Part shown: piece after piece, positions 42,757 through 51,356 of the stretch
Layout of the letters: each line of letters begins with the position of its first letter
How positions within the stretch are numbered: the first letter of the stretch is position 1
DNA from: Gemmatimonadota bacterium
GTDB lineage: Bacteria; Gemmatimonadota; Gemmatimonadetes; Longimicrobiales; Gaopeijiaceae
Length of the DNA: 64,000 nt
Assembly (NCBI GenBank): GCA_022560615.1
Contig: JADFSR010000002.1
Location: 124,001-188,000, forward strand
Direction: 5' to 3'
Notes under the pieces: model-generated
What the model was told of the DNA's origin: nothing
Database searches by the model: none
The model's input: the letters and a program-made list of their open reading frames with translations, nothing else
Program-made: the position numbers and the translations under genes

Positions 42757-43266
42757 ATGCGACGTATCGCGCTTCTGGCGCTTGTTGCCCTCGCGCTACC
42801 CGCCGCTGTGGACGCTCAGGCTCGCCTCATGGTGGGTGGGGGAATCAGCAGTCCCAGTGGCGATTTCGCCAACGCCGTGGACGCGGGCAAGCATGGCCGG
42901 GTCGGGCTTCAGGTCGGCGTGCCGGTGTTCCCGGTCTCCCTCAGGGCCGAAGGTGAAATCCACAGCTTCTCCGAGGCGACCGGCGGCGGCAAGGCGAATT
43001 TGATCAACGGCACCATCAGCGCGGTGCTCTCCTTGGGCGGAATCGGGCTCTCGCCCTACGTGATTGCGGGAGTGGGCAGCTACCGGTTCGACGCAGACGC
43101 GGCGGAAGCGGCGGTTACGAACAGAGGCATCCATGGCGGCTTCGGCGTGAGCATCGGTGCGCTGGGATTCGGGGGGTTCGCGGAGGTCCGACTGGTGAAC
43201 ATCGACGGAGACGGAGACGGCGACGATAGCCGATACATCGCCGGCACAATCGGGTTTCGTTTTTAG
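42757..43266 (+). CDS. Small outer-membrane beta-barrel protein
   Basis: 169 residues: a signal peptide ending VDAQ, then alternating amphipathic strands and a C-terminal phenylalanine (TIGFRF), the outer-membrane insertion signal. The size suits an eight-stranded barrel of the OmpW/OmpX sort. Strands such as LSPYVIAGVGSYRF and GGFAEVRLVNI are separated by an acidic loop NIDGDGDGDDSR that could bind calcium. Function is unknown; it may be structural or bind a small ligand. Confidence 0.8.
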   Translation: MRRIALLALVALALPAAVDAQARLMVGGGISSPSGDFANAVDAGKHGRVGLQVGVPVFPVSLRAEGEIHSFSEATGGGKANLINGTISAVLSLGGIGLSPYVIAGVGSYRFDADAAEAAVTNRGIHGGFGVSIGALGFGGFAEVRLVNIDGDGDGDDSRYIAGTIGFRF

Positions 43267-43323
43267 GGAGGCGTCGGCACCGACCGACGAACCGTCCATA
43301 TCAACGACCGACCTCGCGGATAC

Positions 43324-43893
43324 CTAGTCGGCTGCCTTCTGCTTCTTATAGTGCCTCGCTGCCTTGGCGCGGTTTCCACACGTGGCCATCGAGCACCACC
43401 GTCGTCGCCCGCTCTTGCTGGTATCAAGGAACCAGAGCACGCATCGGTCCGACCGGCATTGTCGGATACGTCGGCGATCGACCTCTACGAGAAGCGTCGC
43501 GGCTGCGAGCGCGATCGGTGATAGTGCGGCGAGCGGGGCAGGGGCCGTGTCTCGCTCGATCAACGTCAGCCGTTCCCCGTCATGAGCCAGCTGCGCGGTA
43601 AAGCGACTCGCCTCTAGAACACGGTTGAGCGCGTACAGATTGTGCGGGGGCACCGGCTCCCCGCGGACCTGCGCCTCGACGGCGGCGCGGATCGCATCTC
43701 GAAGTCGGTGCGCCTCATCGAACAAGAGTCGCGCAGCAGGTGGGGATATTTCGACATCGATCCCGTAGGCGTGCAAGCCGACATGGTCGAGCCATTCGCG
43801 CAGCTGCTCCGGGGTCGAAATGAGATCGGTCATTCGCCCCTTCACGTACTTCCGGGTGTTCAAGAAGTCGAGGGCGACACTGTCTGAGTCCAC
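43324..43893 (-). CDS. CGNR zinc-finger (ABATE domain) regulator-like protein
   Basis: 189 residues from a GTG. The N-terminal ABATE-type domain (about 5-135, VALDFLNTRKYVKGRMTDLISTPEQLREWL) is followed by the CGNR treble-clef zinc finger (about 145-185): RQCRSDRCVLWFLDTSKSGRRRWCSMATCGNRAKAARHY. The four cysteines and the CGNR tetrapeptide are intact. Members are putative DNA-binding, stress-induced regulators. An unusually AT-rich 90-bp stretch with an inverted repeat lies directly upstream and is the natural place for its promoter and operator. Confidence 0.9.
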   Translation of the reverse strand: MDSDSVALDFLNTRKYVKGRMTDLISTPEQLREWLDHVGLHAYGIDVEISPPAARLLFDEAHRLRDAIRAAVEAQVRGEPVPPHNLYALNRVLEASRFTAQLAHDGERLTLIERDTAPAPLAALSPIALAAATLLVEVDRRRIRQCRSDRCVLWFLDTSKSGRRRWCSMATCGNRAKAARHYKKQKAAD

Positions 43894-43990
43894 GGCCCAC
43901 CAATCGGTTCAGGTTCTCTACTAACCTGTAATATGATTAAAGAGGGTTATGTAGACAGAATAACCGCTGTTAATGATATAATAGGTTAGA
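43894..43990 (-). promoter_or_regulatory. AT-rich promoter region of the CGNR gene with operator-like repeat
   Basis: This stretch is far more AT-rich than its surroundings. It contains GGTTAT (43945-43950) and ATAACC (43960-43965), a 6-9-6 inverted repeat. Outer segments CTCTACTAACCT (about 43915) and AGGTTAGAG (about 43982) are also roughly inverted. The position, 50-70 bases upstream of the CGNR start, suggests an operator and promoter; binding is inferred. Confidence 0.5.
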
Positions 43991-44017
43991 GACCCCCTGG
44001 AGCGCCAGCTTCGCGGG

Positions 44018-44323
44018 TCACGGCCAACCGAAGCGATCGAGGTCGACTCGTCCGCGAGCGTCGAACACGACGCCTTCGGCCTCGAGCAAGTTGCGCTGGA
44101 TCTGCTCGAAGGCCGAACCGCCGGCGCGCGGGCTGACCTCGCCCCTCGCGTTGATCACCCTGTGCCAGGGCACATCGTGGACGTCCGGCAAGCCCGCCAT
44201 CGCGTAGCCGACTTGTCGAGCCTGACCGGGCAGCCCCGCCTCTCGGGCAACCGCACCGTAGGTCGTGACCCGGCCAGCCGGAATCTGGCGTGCGACGGCG
44301 TAGAAGTCCTCGTAGGATGACAT
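44018..44323 (-). CDS. Alkyltransferase-like (ATL) protein, MGMT family
   Basis: 101 residues from the ATG at 44323. It is the DNA-binding domain of O6-alkylguanine-DNA alkyltransferase: FYAVARQIPAGRVTTYGAVAREAG with the minor-groove helix, and VGYAMAGLPDVHDVPWHRVINARG. The active-site PCHRV is PWHRV, with Trp in place of the acceptor Cys. This is the hallmark of ATL proteins, which bind O6-alkylguanine and recruit nucleotide excision repair rather than remove the alkyl group. It diverges from the YfiT-like gene, with 55 bases between the starts. Confidence 0.9.
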   Translation of the reverse strand: MSSYEDFYAVARQIPAGRVTTYGAVAREAGLPGQARQVGYAMAGLPDVHDVPWHRVINARGEVSPRAGGSAFEQIQRNLLEAEGVVFDARGRVDLDRFGWP

Positions 44324-44378
44324 GAGCACGCACGCTGGGGCCGATCTGTACGGTCCGCAACAGGAGGGGAGGGGAGGA

Positions 44379-44906
44379 ATGGAAGAGCTGAGATACCCCA
44401 TCGGTCGTTTCGAGTCGCGTCAGCGCCCGCTCACGAGCGAGGAGCGCACGCAGATGATCGACGCCATCGAAGCACATCCCGCGAACATGCGCGCCGCGGT
44501 CGCAGGTCTGAGCGATGAACAACTCGGCACACCGTACCGTGATGGTGGTTGGACCGTCCGGCAGGTCGTTCACCATGTCGTCGACTCGCACATCAACTCG
44601 TATGTGCGCTTCAAGTTGGCGGTGACGGAAGACAAACCGACCATAGGCACCTACGAGCAGGCCGAGTGGGCCGAGCTACCCGACGCGAGGTACGCTCCGG
44701 TCGAGATGTCGCTGGCGATCCTGGAAGCGCTGCACCCGCGGTGGGTCACCATGCTGCGCGCGTTCGACGACGATCACTTCGCGCGTATTCTGCAGCACCC
44801 CGAAGTTGGTGATATTTCGGTCGACGTGCTGCTGGAAATCTATGGCTGGCACTGCCCGCACCACGAAGCGCACGTAACGCGTTTGAGGGACCGGATGGGC
44901 TGGTAG
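44379..44906 (+). CDS. YfiT/DinB-family putative metal-dependent thiol transferase
   Basis: 175 residues from the ATG at 44379, chosen because of the strong GGAGGGGAGGGGAGGA upstream and because LRYPIGRFE is the usual family N-terminus. WTVRQVVHHVVDSHINSYVRFK carries the first His, and YGWHCPHHEAHV the HxxxH pair of the DinB-like metal site. Bacillus relatives (BstA/YfiT) are bacillithiol-S-transferases; in bacteria without bacillithiol the co-substrate is unknown. It is followed by tyrS after 54 bases. Confidence 0.87.
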   Translation: MEELRYPIGRFESRQRPLTSEERTQMIDAIEAHPANMRAAVAGLSDEQLGTPYRDGGWTVRQVVHHVVDSHINSYVRFKLAVTEDKPTIGTYEQAEWAELPDARYAPVEMSLAILEALHPRWVTMLRAFDDDHFARILQHPEVGDISVDVLLEIYGWHCPHHEAHVTRLRDRMGW

Positions 44907-44960
44907 CGAATCCAACGGTCGCCACTTGACCGTTTGTCGGGCGCGAGTACCCTTCGGCGC

Positions 44961-46247
44961 ATGAGCGCTCTTGTCGAAGAACTCCGCTGGCGCGGGCTGC
45001 TGCAGGACATGACTGGAGGCGCGGCCGAGCATCTGGCGGAAATGCCGAGGCGTGGATACATCGGCTTTGATCCGACCGCGTCGAGCCTGCATGTGGGTAA
45101 CCTGCTCGTGGTCATGGACCTCGTGCACCTGCAGCGGCACGGGCATACGCCGATCGCGCTGGTTGGCGGCGGCACTGGGCTCATCGGCGACCCGTCCGGT
45201 CGCGACACGGAGCGCCAACTGCTCACCAAGGAGCAGGCGGCTGAGAACGCCGAGGGCATCCGCGGCCAGCTGGAGCACTTCCTCGACTTCGAGGTCAAGC
45301 CGAACGCTGCCCTCATGCGCAACAACCTCGACTGGCTCAGTGAGCTCGCGCTCGTCGACTTCTTGAGGGACATCGGCAAGCACTTTTCGGTGAACCAGCT
45401 GATGGCGAAGGAGTCGGTGAGGCGGCGACTCGAGGATCCGGACGTGGGACTCTCCTACACCGAGTTCAGCTACATCCTCATGCAGTCCTACGACTTCCTG
45501 GAGCTGTACCGCCGCGACGGGTGCACGGTGCAATTCGGGGGCAGCGACCAGTGGGGCAACATCACGGCGGGCACCGACCTGATCCGGCGTGTCGATGGCG
45601 GGAAGGCGTTCGGCGTAGTCTCACCGCTCGTCACCAACGCTTCCGGTCGGAAGTTTGGAAAGACCGAGGCGGGCAGCGTTTGGCTCGACCCGGAGCTCAC
45701 GTCCCCGTACGCGTTCTACCAGTTCTGGTTGAACACCGACGACGCCGATGCGGTGAAGTACCTCAAGTACTTCTCGCTGCTGTCGCGCGAGGAGATTTCC
45801 GAGCTCGAGGCGGCGACCGAATCGGAGCCGTACAGACGGTTGGCCCAGAAGGCGCTCGGAGAGGACGTGACGCGCCGGGTCCATGGTGAGACGGGCCTGG
45901 CGAAGGCGTTGCAGGCGACGGATGCGCTCTTCGGTGGGGATCTCTCCGGCCTGAGCGCCGGCGACATCGCGGACGTGTTCGGCGATGTGCCGTCCTCGGA
46001 AATCGGCACGGAGGAGCTCGCCGGGGAGGGCAAGCCGATCGTGGATCTTCTCGATGAGTCCGGCATCGCGACTTCGAAGGGCGACGCGCGCCGCTCGATC
46101 GAGGGGGGTGGTATCTATGTCAACAACCGTCGCGTAGAAAGCGTTGACTACCGAGTGACCACCGAAGATGCGATCGACGGGCGGTTCCTCGTGCTGCGAA
46201 AGGGGAAGAAGAGCTACCAATTGGTGGCGGTGAGCGGGGGCGCGTAG
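44961..46247 (+). CDS. tyrS: Tyrosyl-tRNA synthetase
   Basis: 428 residues from the ATG at 44961. The class I core shows GYIGFDPTASSLHVGNL (the HIGH-equivalent HVGN), ALVGGGTGLIGDPSG, SYILMQSYDFLELY, QFGGSDQWGNITAGTDLIRR (Tyr and ATP site) and SGRKFGKTEAGSVWLD (the KMSKS-equivalent KFGKT). A C-terminal S4-like RNA-binding domain (about 360-425) ends the protein. All elements are intact. It is an essential housekeeping gene that charges tRNA-Tyr. It is followed after 25 bases by an ADOP permease gene. Confidence 0.96.
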   Translation: MSALVEELRWRGLLQDMTGGAAEHLAEMPRRGYIGFDPTASSLHVGNLLVVMDLVHLQRHGHTPIALVGGGTGLIGDPSGRDTERQLLTKEQAAENAEGIRGQLEHFLDFEVKPNAALMRNNLDWLSELALVDFLRDIGKHFSVNQLMAKESVRRRLEDPDVGLSYTEFSYILMQSYDFLELYRRDGCTVQFGGSDQWGNITAGTDLIRRVDGGKAFGVVSPLVTNASGRKFGKTEAGSVWLDPELTSPYAFYQFWLNTDDADAVKYLKYFSLLSREEISELEAATESEPYRRLAQKALGEDVTRRVHGETGLAKALQATDALFGGDLSGLSAGDIADVFGDVPSSEIGTEELAGEGKPIVDLLDESGIATSKGDARRSIEGGGIYVNNRRVESVDYRVTTEDAIDGRFLVLRKGKKSYQLVAVSGGA

Positions 46248-46272
46248 GCTCCCGCGAATAGGACGATCGCCG

Positions 46273-48705
46273 ATGCCGATGCTTCGCCAGGCGCTCAGGT
46301 TCATCGTTCCCCGTCAGCGTCGAGCGCGAGTGGTCACAGTGCTCGCCGTCCTCTCGCTCGCGCTGGGAATCGCCGGCAACGCGGTGGTGTTCAGTCTCGT
46401 CGACTCGCTCATCCATCTCCGGCTCCCCTACACCGAGCCGGAGCGCATTGTCCTTCTCGGACAACGAGAGAATACGGAGCCCGACGCCGCGCTGGCGTCC
46501 ATTCTCTCCGCGCTGCCGGTGTGGGCCGACTTCCGGGAGCGAAGCAGTACGCTGACGGAGTGGGCGGCGATCACGCTGAGCTTCATGAGCGTCTCGGACG
46601 AGGATCGCTCCGTCGCGGTGATGGTCGGATCCGCCACGCCGAGCTTCTTCCGCGTCCTGGGCGAGCAGACGGTCCGAGGAAGGGTGTTCACAGATCTCGA
46701 AGGCGTGGAGGGCGGGCCCAAGGTCGCGATTCTGACCTGGGACTATTGGCAGAACGCGATGGGTGCGATCGACGATCCGGTGGGCACGGTGCTCACGCTC
46801 GATGGCGTCGCTCATGAAGTCATCGGTGCGCTGCCCGACGGCTACGACTTCCTGACTCCCGACGTCGGCATCTGGCTGCCCATGCAGCAGAACCCGTACG
46901 AGAGCTCGCGCAGCGCCCGGGTCGCGATTTCCGTCGCACGCATGGCGCCGGGCGTGACGATGGCGCAAGTGAAGCGGGAGATGGCGCAGATCGCGGGGGA
47001 GCTCGAGGCCGAATACCCGGAGACGTTTCGCGGCTGGACCATGAGCGCGACGAACCTCGGCACTGAGTTCCCGGACCCGCAGAGCCGCACCTATTTGGCG
47101 ATCCTGAGAGCCTCGGTCTTCTTCGTGCTGCTCATCGCGTGCGCGAACATCACCAACCTGCTGCTCGCTCGCAGCCAGGAGCGAACGCGTGAGATCGCCG
47201 TACGGACCGCTCTTGGGGCCGGCCGTCTGCGGATCTTGGGGCAATTGGGCCGGGAGAGTACGCTGATGGCCGTGTCGGGCGGCGTGATCGGACTTTCGCT
47301 TACCGCTGTCGGTATCCGGATCATCGGGGGCCGATTCGCCCAGCTGCCGTTCGTGCCGAGCCTATTCGAGCCGCGACTCGACACGACGGTCGTGTTGTTC
47401 ACGGTCGCGATGACGCTGCTGTGTGCGCTCATCGTCGGGATCTTTCCCGCGCTCCAGAGCTTCCGTGTCGATCAGGTCGAAGCGCTCAAGCAGGGCCGGG
47501 GCGGGGGTGGGGGAGGGCACCGGGCACCCCGCCTCACCGCCGCCCTGGTGGTCGCTCAGATCGCTCTGTCGCTGGTAGCGCTGGGAGCCGGTCTCGCACT
47601 TGCACGCAGCTTCACGGACACGATGAACAAGGATCCAGGCTTCGAGGCCGAAGGTCTGCTCGCGATCGGGATCGAGGTCCCCGACTGGAAGTATGAGCTC
47701 CCCGAGGGAACCGAGCTCATTCAGCAGCTGCGGGATCGAGTCGAACGCCTTCCAGACGTGGTCGCCGCGGCGCTGGTCACGCCGCTCCCGAAGAACCTCG
47801 TCGTGGTGAAAGCGCCCTTGCTTCTCGCGGGGCAGGTCGAGGATGTCGGAGTCGTGCTTCCCCAGGCTCAGGGCGTCTGGGCTTCTCCGGAATTCCTCCA
47901 GGCGTTCGAGGTGCCACTACTGCAGGGGCGGTTCTTCGAGCCGGCGGATCGCATGGGTGCCGAGATGGTGGTGGTGGTCAATCGCGCGCTCGCGGACCGG
48001 CACTTCGCGGACCGGAATCCGGTCGGCCAGCACGTCACCTTCCTCGACCGGTCGAGAGAGATCGTCGGAGTGATCGGCAACGTACAGCAAGGCATCGTTC
48101 CCGAGTCCGGAGGCGGCTTCGGTGACGTGGTATACCTGCCGGTCGCCCAGAATCCCCGGGCAACGTACTACCTCGTGGTCCGTACGGCCGGAACACCGAG
48201 GGCCGTGGCCGATCCGATTCGAGCCGAGGTGCGCAACCTCGATGCGGACCTCGCTGTGAACACTGTCGAGACGATGCAGGAGTACGCGGCCCGTTACACC
48301 GTCACTTTGAGCCTCTTCAACGATATTCTGAGCGCGTTCGGGGTCCTCGCGCTGCTGCTGGCGTCGCTGGGCACCTACGGCGTCATAGCCTACTCGGTAG
48401 CGCAGCGGAGTCAGGAGATCGGCGTGCGCATGACGCTCGGCGCGGACGCCCGCACTGTAGTGGGGATGATCGCCATGCAGGGGCTCAAGATGACCGTGCT
48501 CGGGCTGGCGATCGGGACCGTTCTGCTGGTGCCGCTGATGGCTGTGATCTCGAACGTACTACGAGGGTTCGGGCTCGAGCCCGTCGCGCCGCTGACGCTG
48601 GTGTACGTGGGCTTGGTGCTATTCACCGTGAGCGCGGTCGCGAGCGTCGTGCCCGCGACGCGTGCCGCGACTGTGGATCCGGTTTCCGTTTTGCGGGCTG
48701 ACTGA
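46273..48705 (+). CDS. ADOP-family ABC transporter permease (without PadR partner)
   Basis: 810 residues: two MacB periplasmic core/FtsX units with helices about 20-40, 275-400, 420-445 and 680-805, and the typical RTREIAVRTALGAGR and RSQEIGVRMTLGADA loops. Unlike the other three permeases in the window it has no long N-terminal prefix domain and no adjacent PadR gene. A run of glycines (GRGGGGGGHR, about 408-417) links the two halves, and the DNA there is very G-rich (47493-47517). The transported or extruded substrate is unknown. It is convergent with the sugar dehydrogenase gene. Confidence 0.86.
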   Translation: MPMLRQALRFIVPRQRRARVVTVLAVLSLALGIAGNAVVFSLVDSLIHLRLPYTEPERIVLLGQRENTEPDAALASILSALPVWADFRERSSTLTEWAAITLSFMSVSDEDRSVAVMVGSATPSFFRVLGEQTVRGRVFTDLEGVEGGPKVAILTWDYWQNAMGAIDDPVGTVLTLDGVAHEVIGALPDGYDFLTPDVGIWLPMQQNPYESSRSARVAISVARMAPGVTMAQVKREMAQIAGELEAEYPETFRGWTMSATNLGTEFPDPQSRTYLAILRASVFFVLLIACANITNLLLARSQERTREIAVRTALGAGRLRILGQLGRESTLMAVSGGVIGLSLTAVGIRIIGGRFAQLPFVPSLFEPRLDTTVVLFTVAMTLLCALIVGIFPALQSFRVDQVEALKQGRGGGGGGHRAPRLTAALVVAQIALSLVALGAGLALARSFTDTMNKDPGFEAEGLLAIGIEVPDWKYELPEGTELIQQLRDRVERLPDVVAAALVTPLPKNLVVVKAPLLLAGQVEDVGVVLPQAQGVWASPEFLQAFEVPLLQGRFFEPADRMGAEMVVVVNRALADRHFADRNPVGQHVTFLDRSREIVGVIGNVQQGIVPESGGGFGDVVYLPVAQNPRATYYLVVRTAGTPRAVADPIRAEVRNLDADLAVNTVETMQEYAARYTVTLSLFNDILSAFGVLALLLASLGTYGVIAYSVAQRSQEIGVRMTLGADARTVVGMIAMQGLKMTVLGLAIGTVLLVPLMAVISNVLRGFGLEPVAPLTLVYVGLVLFTVSAVASVVPATRAATVDPVSVLRAD

Positions 48706-48725
48706 CGCGCGCAATGAGGAGCCTT

Positions 48726-49880
48726 CTAGCGCCCTCCCGCGGGCTCCAGCCGGTAGACCGTGCTCGGCGCACCGCTGCGTTCGTCCATCGCGATGTAGAT
48801 GTACCCTTCCGGTCCCTGACGTACGTCCCGGATGCGACCGAAACCCTGGAGTAGCGTTTCTTCGGCGACCACTTCCTGTCCGTCGAGCGTCAGCCTAGCG
48901 AGCTGCATGCCTGCCAGACCGCCGACGAAGATGTTGCCGTTCCAGGCAGGGAAGCGCTGGCCCGAGTAGATCATGAGCCCGGACGTCGCGATCGATGGCA
49001 CCCAGAAATGCACGGGGTGCTCCATCGACTCTCGCATCGTGCCCACGTGGATCGTGGAACCGCTTCCGTAGTTCACGCCATACCCGACCACCGGCCACCC
49101 ATAGTTGCGGCCGGGCTGGATGAGGTTGAGCTCGTCGCCACCCTGCGGGCCGTGCTCGTTGGCCCACAGGTCGCCGGTCTCGGGATGGATCGCGAGGCCC
49201 TGCGGGTTCCTGTGCCCGTAGCTCCACGTCTCGGGCCGCACGCCGTCCTCTCCGATGAACGGGTTGTCGGCAGGAACGCGACCGTCGTCATGCAGTCGAA
49301 TGATGACGCCGTGGTGGTTCGAGCGGTCCTGGGCGGGGTGCGCCTCGAGGTCGCCACGCGACGGCGCCTGGCGATCGCCGGCCGAGATGAAGACGTAGCC
49401 GTCGGCGAACGCGATGCGAGAGCCGTAGTGCCCGTCTCTGCCGCGGGCGACCGCTTCGAAGAGCTCTTCGACATTCGTCAGAGCATCGTCCTCGAACTTG
49501 CCCCGGATCAGCGCCGTCGTGGACTGATCGTCGGCCTGTGGTTTCGAATAAGTGATGTAGAGCCAGTGGTTGTTCGCGAAGTCCGGGTGGGGCTGAACAT
49601 CCAGCAGGCCACCCTGACCACGGGCGTGAACCTCGGGAATACCGGGCACCGGATCCGGCAACAGTTCACCGTCGCGCACGATGCGCAGACGCCCGGGGCG
49701 CTCGGTGACCAGCATGTCGCCGTTCGGCAGCCAGGCCATCGACCAGGGCGTCACGAGCCCTTCCGCGACGGGGATCAGCTGAAAGTCGTGCAGCGCCGAC
49801 CGGTGGACCTGTGCACCTGCCGGCGCGACGAAGACCAGGCAAGAGCCGAGGGCAACGAGCGCGAAGCGAGTCCGGACCAT
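48726..49880 (-). CDS. Secreted PQQ-type soluble aldose sugar dehydrogenase
   Basis: 384 residues from the ATG at 49880, which follows AGAGGTGGCTCAG and begins the signal peptide (to about APAGAQ). The six-bladed propeller shows VTPWSMAWLPNGDMLVTERPGRL, GQGGLLDVQPHPDF (with the region that contacts PQQ), YGSRIAFADGYVFISAGDR, SYGHRNPQGLAIHPETGDLWANEHGPQGGDELN and the final GFGRIRDVRQGPEGYIYIAMDE. This pattern matches the Asd/YliI family of soluble PQQ aldose dehydrogenases. It would oxidise sugars in the periplasm and pass electrons to the respiratory chain. It diverges from the lepB gene. Confidence 0.92.
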   Translation of the reverse strand: MVRTRFALVALGSCLVFVAPAGAQVHRSALHDFQLIPVAEGLVTPWSMAWLPNGDMLVTERPGRLRIVRDGELLPDPVPGIPEVHARGQGGLLDVQPHPDFANNHWLYITYSKPQADDQSTTALIRGKFEDDALTNVEELFEAVARGRDGHYGSRIAFADGYVFISAGDRQAPSRGDLEAHPAQDRSNHHGVIIRLHDDGRVPADNPFIGEDGVRPETWSYGHRNPQGLAIHPETGDLWANEHGPQGGDELNLIQPGRNYGWPVVGYGVNYGSGSTIHVGTMRESMEHPVHFWVPSIATSGLMIYSGQRFPAWNGNIFVGGLAGMQLARLTLDGQEVVAEETLLQGFGRIRDVRQGPEGYIYIAMDERSGAPSTVYRLEPAGGR

Positions 49881-50023
49881 CTGAGCCACCTCTGTAGGGA
49901 AGGTCGAAGATCCCGAGAGCATGGCCCGGGACTGAGTGATGTTCGGCTCTGGGATCTACGGGAGGAGTCGGAATCCGTCAACGGGGCGGTACCTTTCTTC
50001 CGCAGCGCTACTGAGGAGGAGTC

Positions 50024-50746
50024 TTGCAGGCCGACGCCAAAGCGAAGGACAAGCCGAAGGAGAAAAACTCCGCCGTCGAGAGGACTAAGTCCATCGTCAT
50101 GGCGCTCGCTCTGTTCTTCTTCATCCGAACGTTCCTGGTGCAGACCTACGTGATCACGTCGGGGTCGATGGAGCGCACGTTGCTCGTGGGGGACATGCTG
50201 GTGGTGAACCGCCTGGCGATCGGCTCACGGATCCCAGGCACGCAAATCCGAATTCCCGGATACTCGAAGCCACGGCGCGGTGACGTGCTGGTCTTCGACC
50301 CGCATCACGAGGTGGACATGAAGCTCGTGAAGCGCCTGATGGGGCTGCCCGGCGACACGCTCGAGATGCGGAACGGGGCGCTCTTCCTCAACGACGAGCG
50401 CCTCGACGAGCCGTACCTGAACGACGCCCGGCGACGGGACGACCGTAGCCCGGACATGGCATGGCAACGGGAATATCTCGTGGCGGGCGTCGACCGCGAC
50501 AGCTATGTGCCGAGTCGGCACGACTGGGGGCCGATCGTGGTTCCGGACGGCTACTACTTCATGCTCGGTGACAACAGGGACGAAAGTCTCGACTCACGGT
50601 ATTGGGGCTTGCTGGAGGCTTGGCGTCTCGAAGGCCGCGTGCTCTTCAAGTACTTCTCGTACAACAGAGGGTCGTATCGGTCGTTTCCGGCGCTCCGGGA
50701 GATTCGATGGGGGCGCATCGGCAAGGGGCTCAGCCACGGTGACTGA
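50024..50746 (+). CDS. lepB: Signal peptidase I
   Basis: 240 residues from a TTG after GAGGAGGAGTC. A lysine-rich start (DAKAKDKPKEKN), one membrane helix (IVMALALFFFIRTFLVQTYVI), then box B SGSMERTLLVGD with the catalytic Ser, box C/D RGDVLVFDP and VKRLMGLPGDTLEM with the catalytic Lys, and box E LGDNRDESLDSRYWG. It removes Sec and Tat signal peptides, of which this window encodes many. The stop overlaps the start of the following GNAT gene by eight bases. Confidence 0.96.
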   Translation: MQADAKAKDKPKEKNSAVERTKSIVMALALFFFIRTFLVQTYVITSGSMERTLLVGDMLVVNRLAIGSRIPGTQIRIPGYSKPRRGDVLVFDPHHEVDMKLVKRLMGLPGDTLEMRNGALFLNDERLDEPYLNDARRRDDRSPDMAWQREYLVAGVDRDSYVPSRHDWGPIVVPDGYYFMLGDNRDESLDSRYWGLLEAWRLEGRVLFKYFSYNRGSYRSFPALREIRWGRIGKGLSHGD

Positions 50747-51311
50747 TACCGTACCGCCGGAGCGCATCGAGTCGGAGCGGCTCATCATGCGATGCTGGCA
50801 CCCTCATGACGCGCCACAGTTCAAGGCCGCGCTCGACTCCAGCCTGCCGGAGCTTCAGCGGTGGATTCCATGGGCGATGAACGAGCCTTCGGAGCTCGAC
50901 GTGCTCGAGGACCGGCTGAGCGGCTACCGTGACGACTTCTTCGCTGGGCGCAACGCGCTCTTCGCGTTGATGGACCCCGACGAGACCGAAGTGCTCGGCG
51001 GCGCCGGACTGTACCGCCGCGTCGGTCCCGGTGCGTTGGAGATCGGGTACTGGGTACGCTCGGATCAGGCGGGCCAGGGTCTCGCGACCGAGGCCGCGCA
51101 TGCGATGACCGATGTGGGATTCATGCTCTCCGGAATCGAGCGCATCGAGATCCACTGCGACCCTCTGAACGCGCCGAGCATCGGGGTCCCCAGGAAGCTC
51201 GGGTACGAGCAGGGGGAGACGTTGGTGGACCATGGGGTCGGCCCGACCGGTGGGTCGCGAGACACGATGATCTGGCGACTCACAATGGAGGAGTACGGAG
51301 CGACTCGCTAA
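50739..51311 (+). CDS. GNAT-family N-acetyltransferase (RimJ/RimL-like)
   Basis: 190 residues from the GTG at 50739, eight bases inside the lepB end. ERIESERLIMRCW is the usual RimJ/RimL N-terminus, and IGYWVRSDQAGQGLATEAAHAM holds the acetyl-CoA pyrophosphate loop. The LSGIERIEIHCDPLNAPSIGVPRKLGY segment is the conserved C-terminal part; the Ser-x-x-Val of the usual NxxSxxV is changed to GVP. The substrate is unknown. It is translationally coupled to lepB but has no obvious functional link. Confidence 0.82.
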   Translation: MTDTVPPERIESERLIMRCWHPHDAPQFKAALDSSLPELQRWIPWAMNEPSELDVLEDRLSGYRDDFFAGRNALFALMDPDETEVLGGAGLYRRVGPGALEIGYWVRSDQAGQGLATEAAHAMTDVGFMLSGIERIEIHCDPLNAPSIGVPRKLGYEQGETLVDHGVGPTGGSRDTMIWRLTMEEYGATR

Positions 51312-51356
51312 GCGGCTCGCTCGGACGTGCCGACGAGCATCACTACTTGGCCTGTC

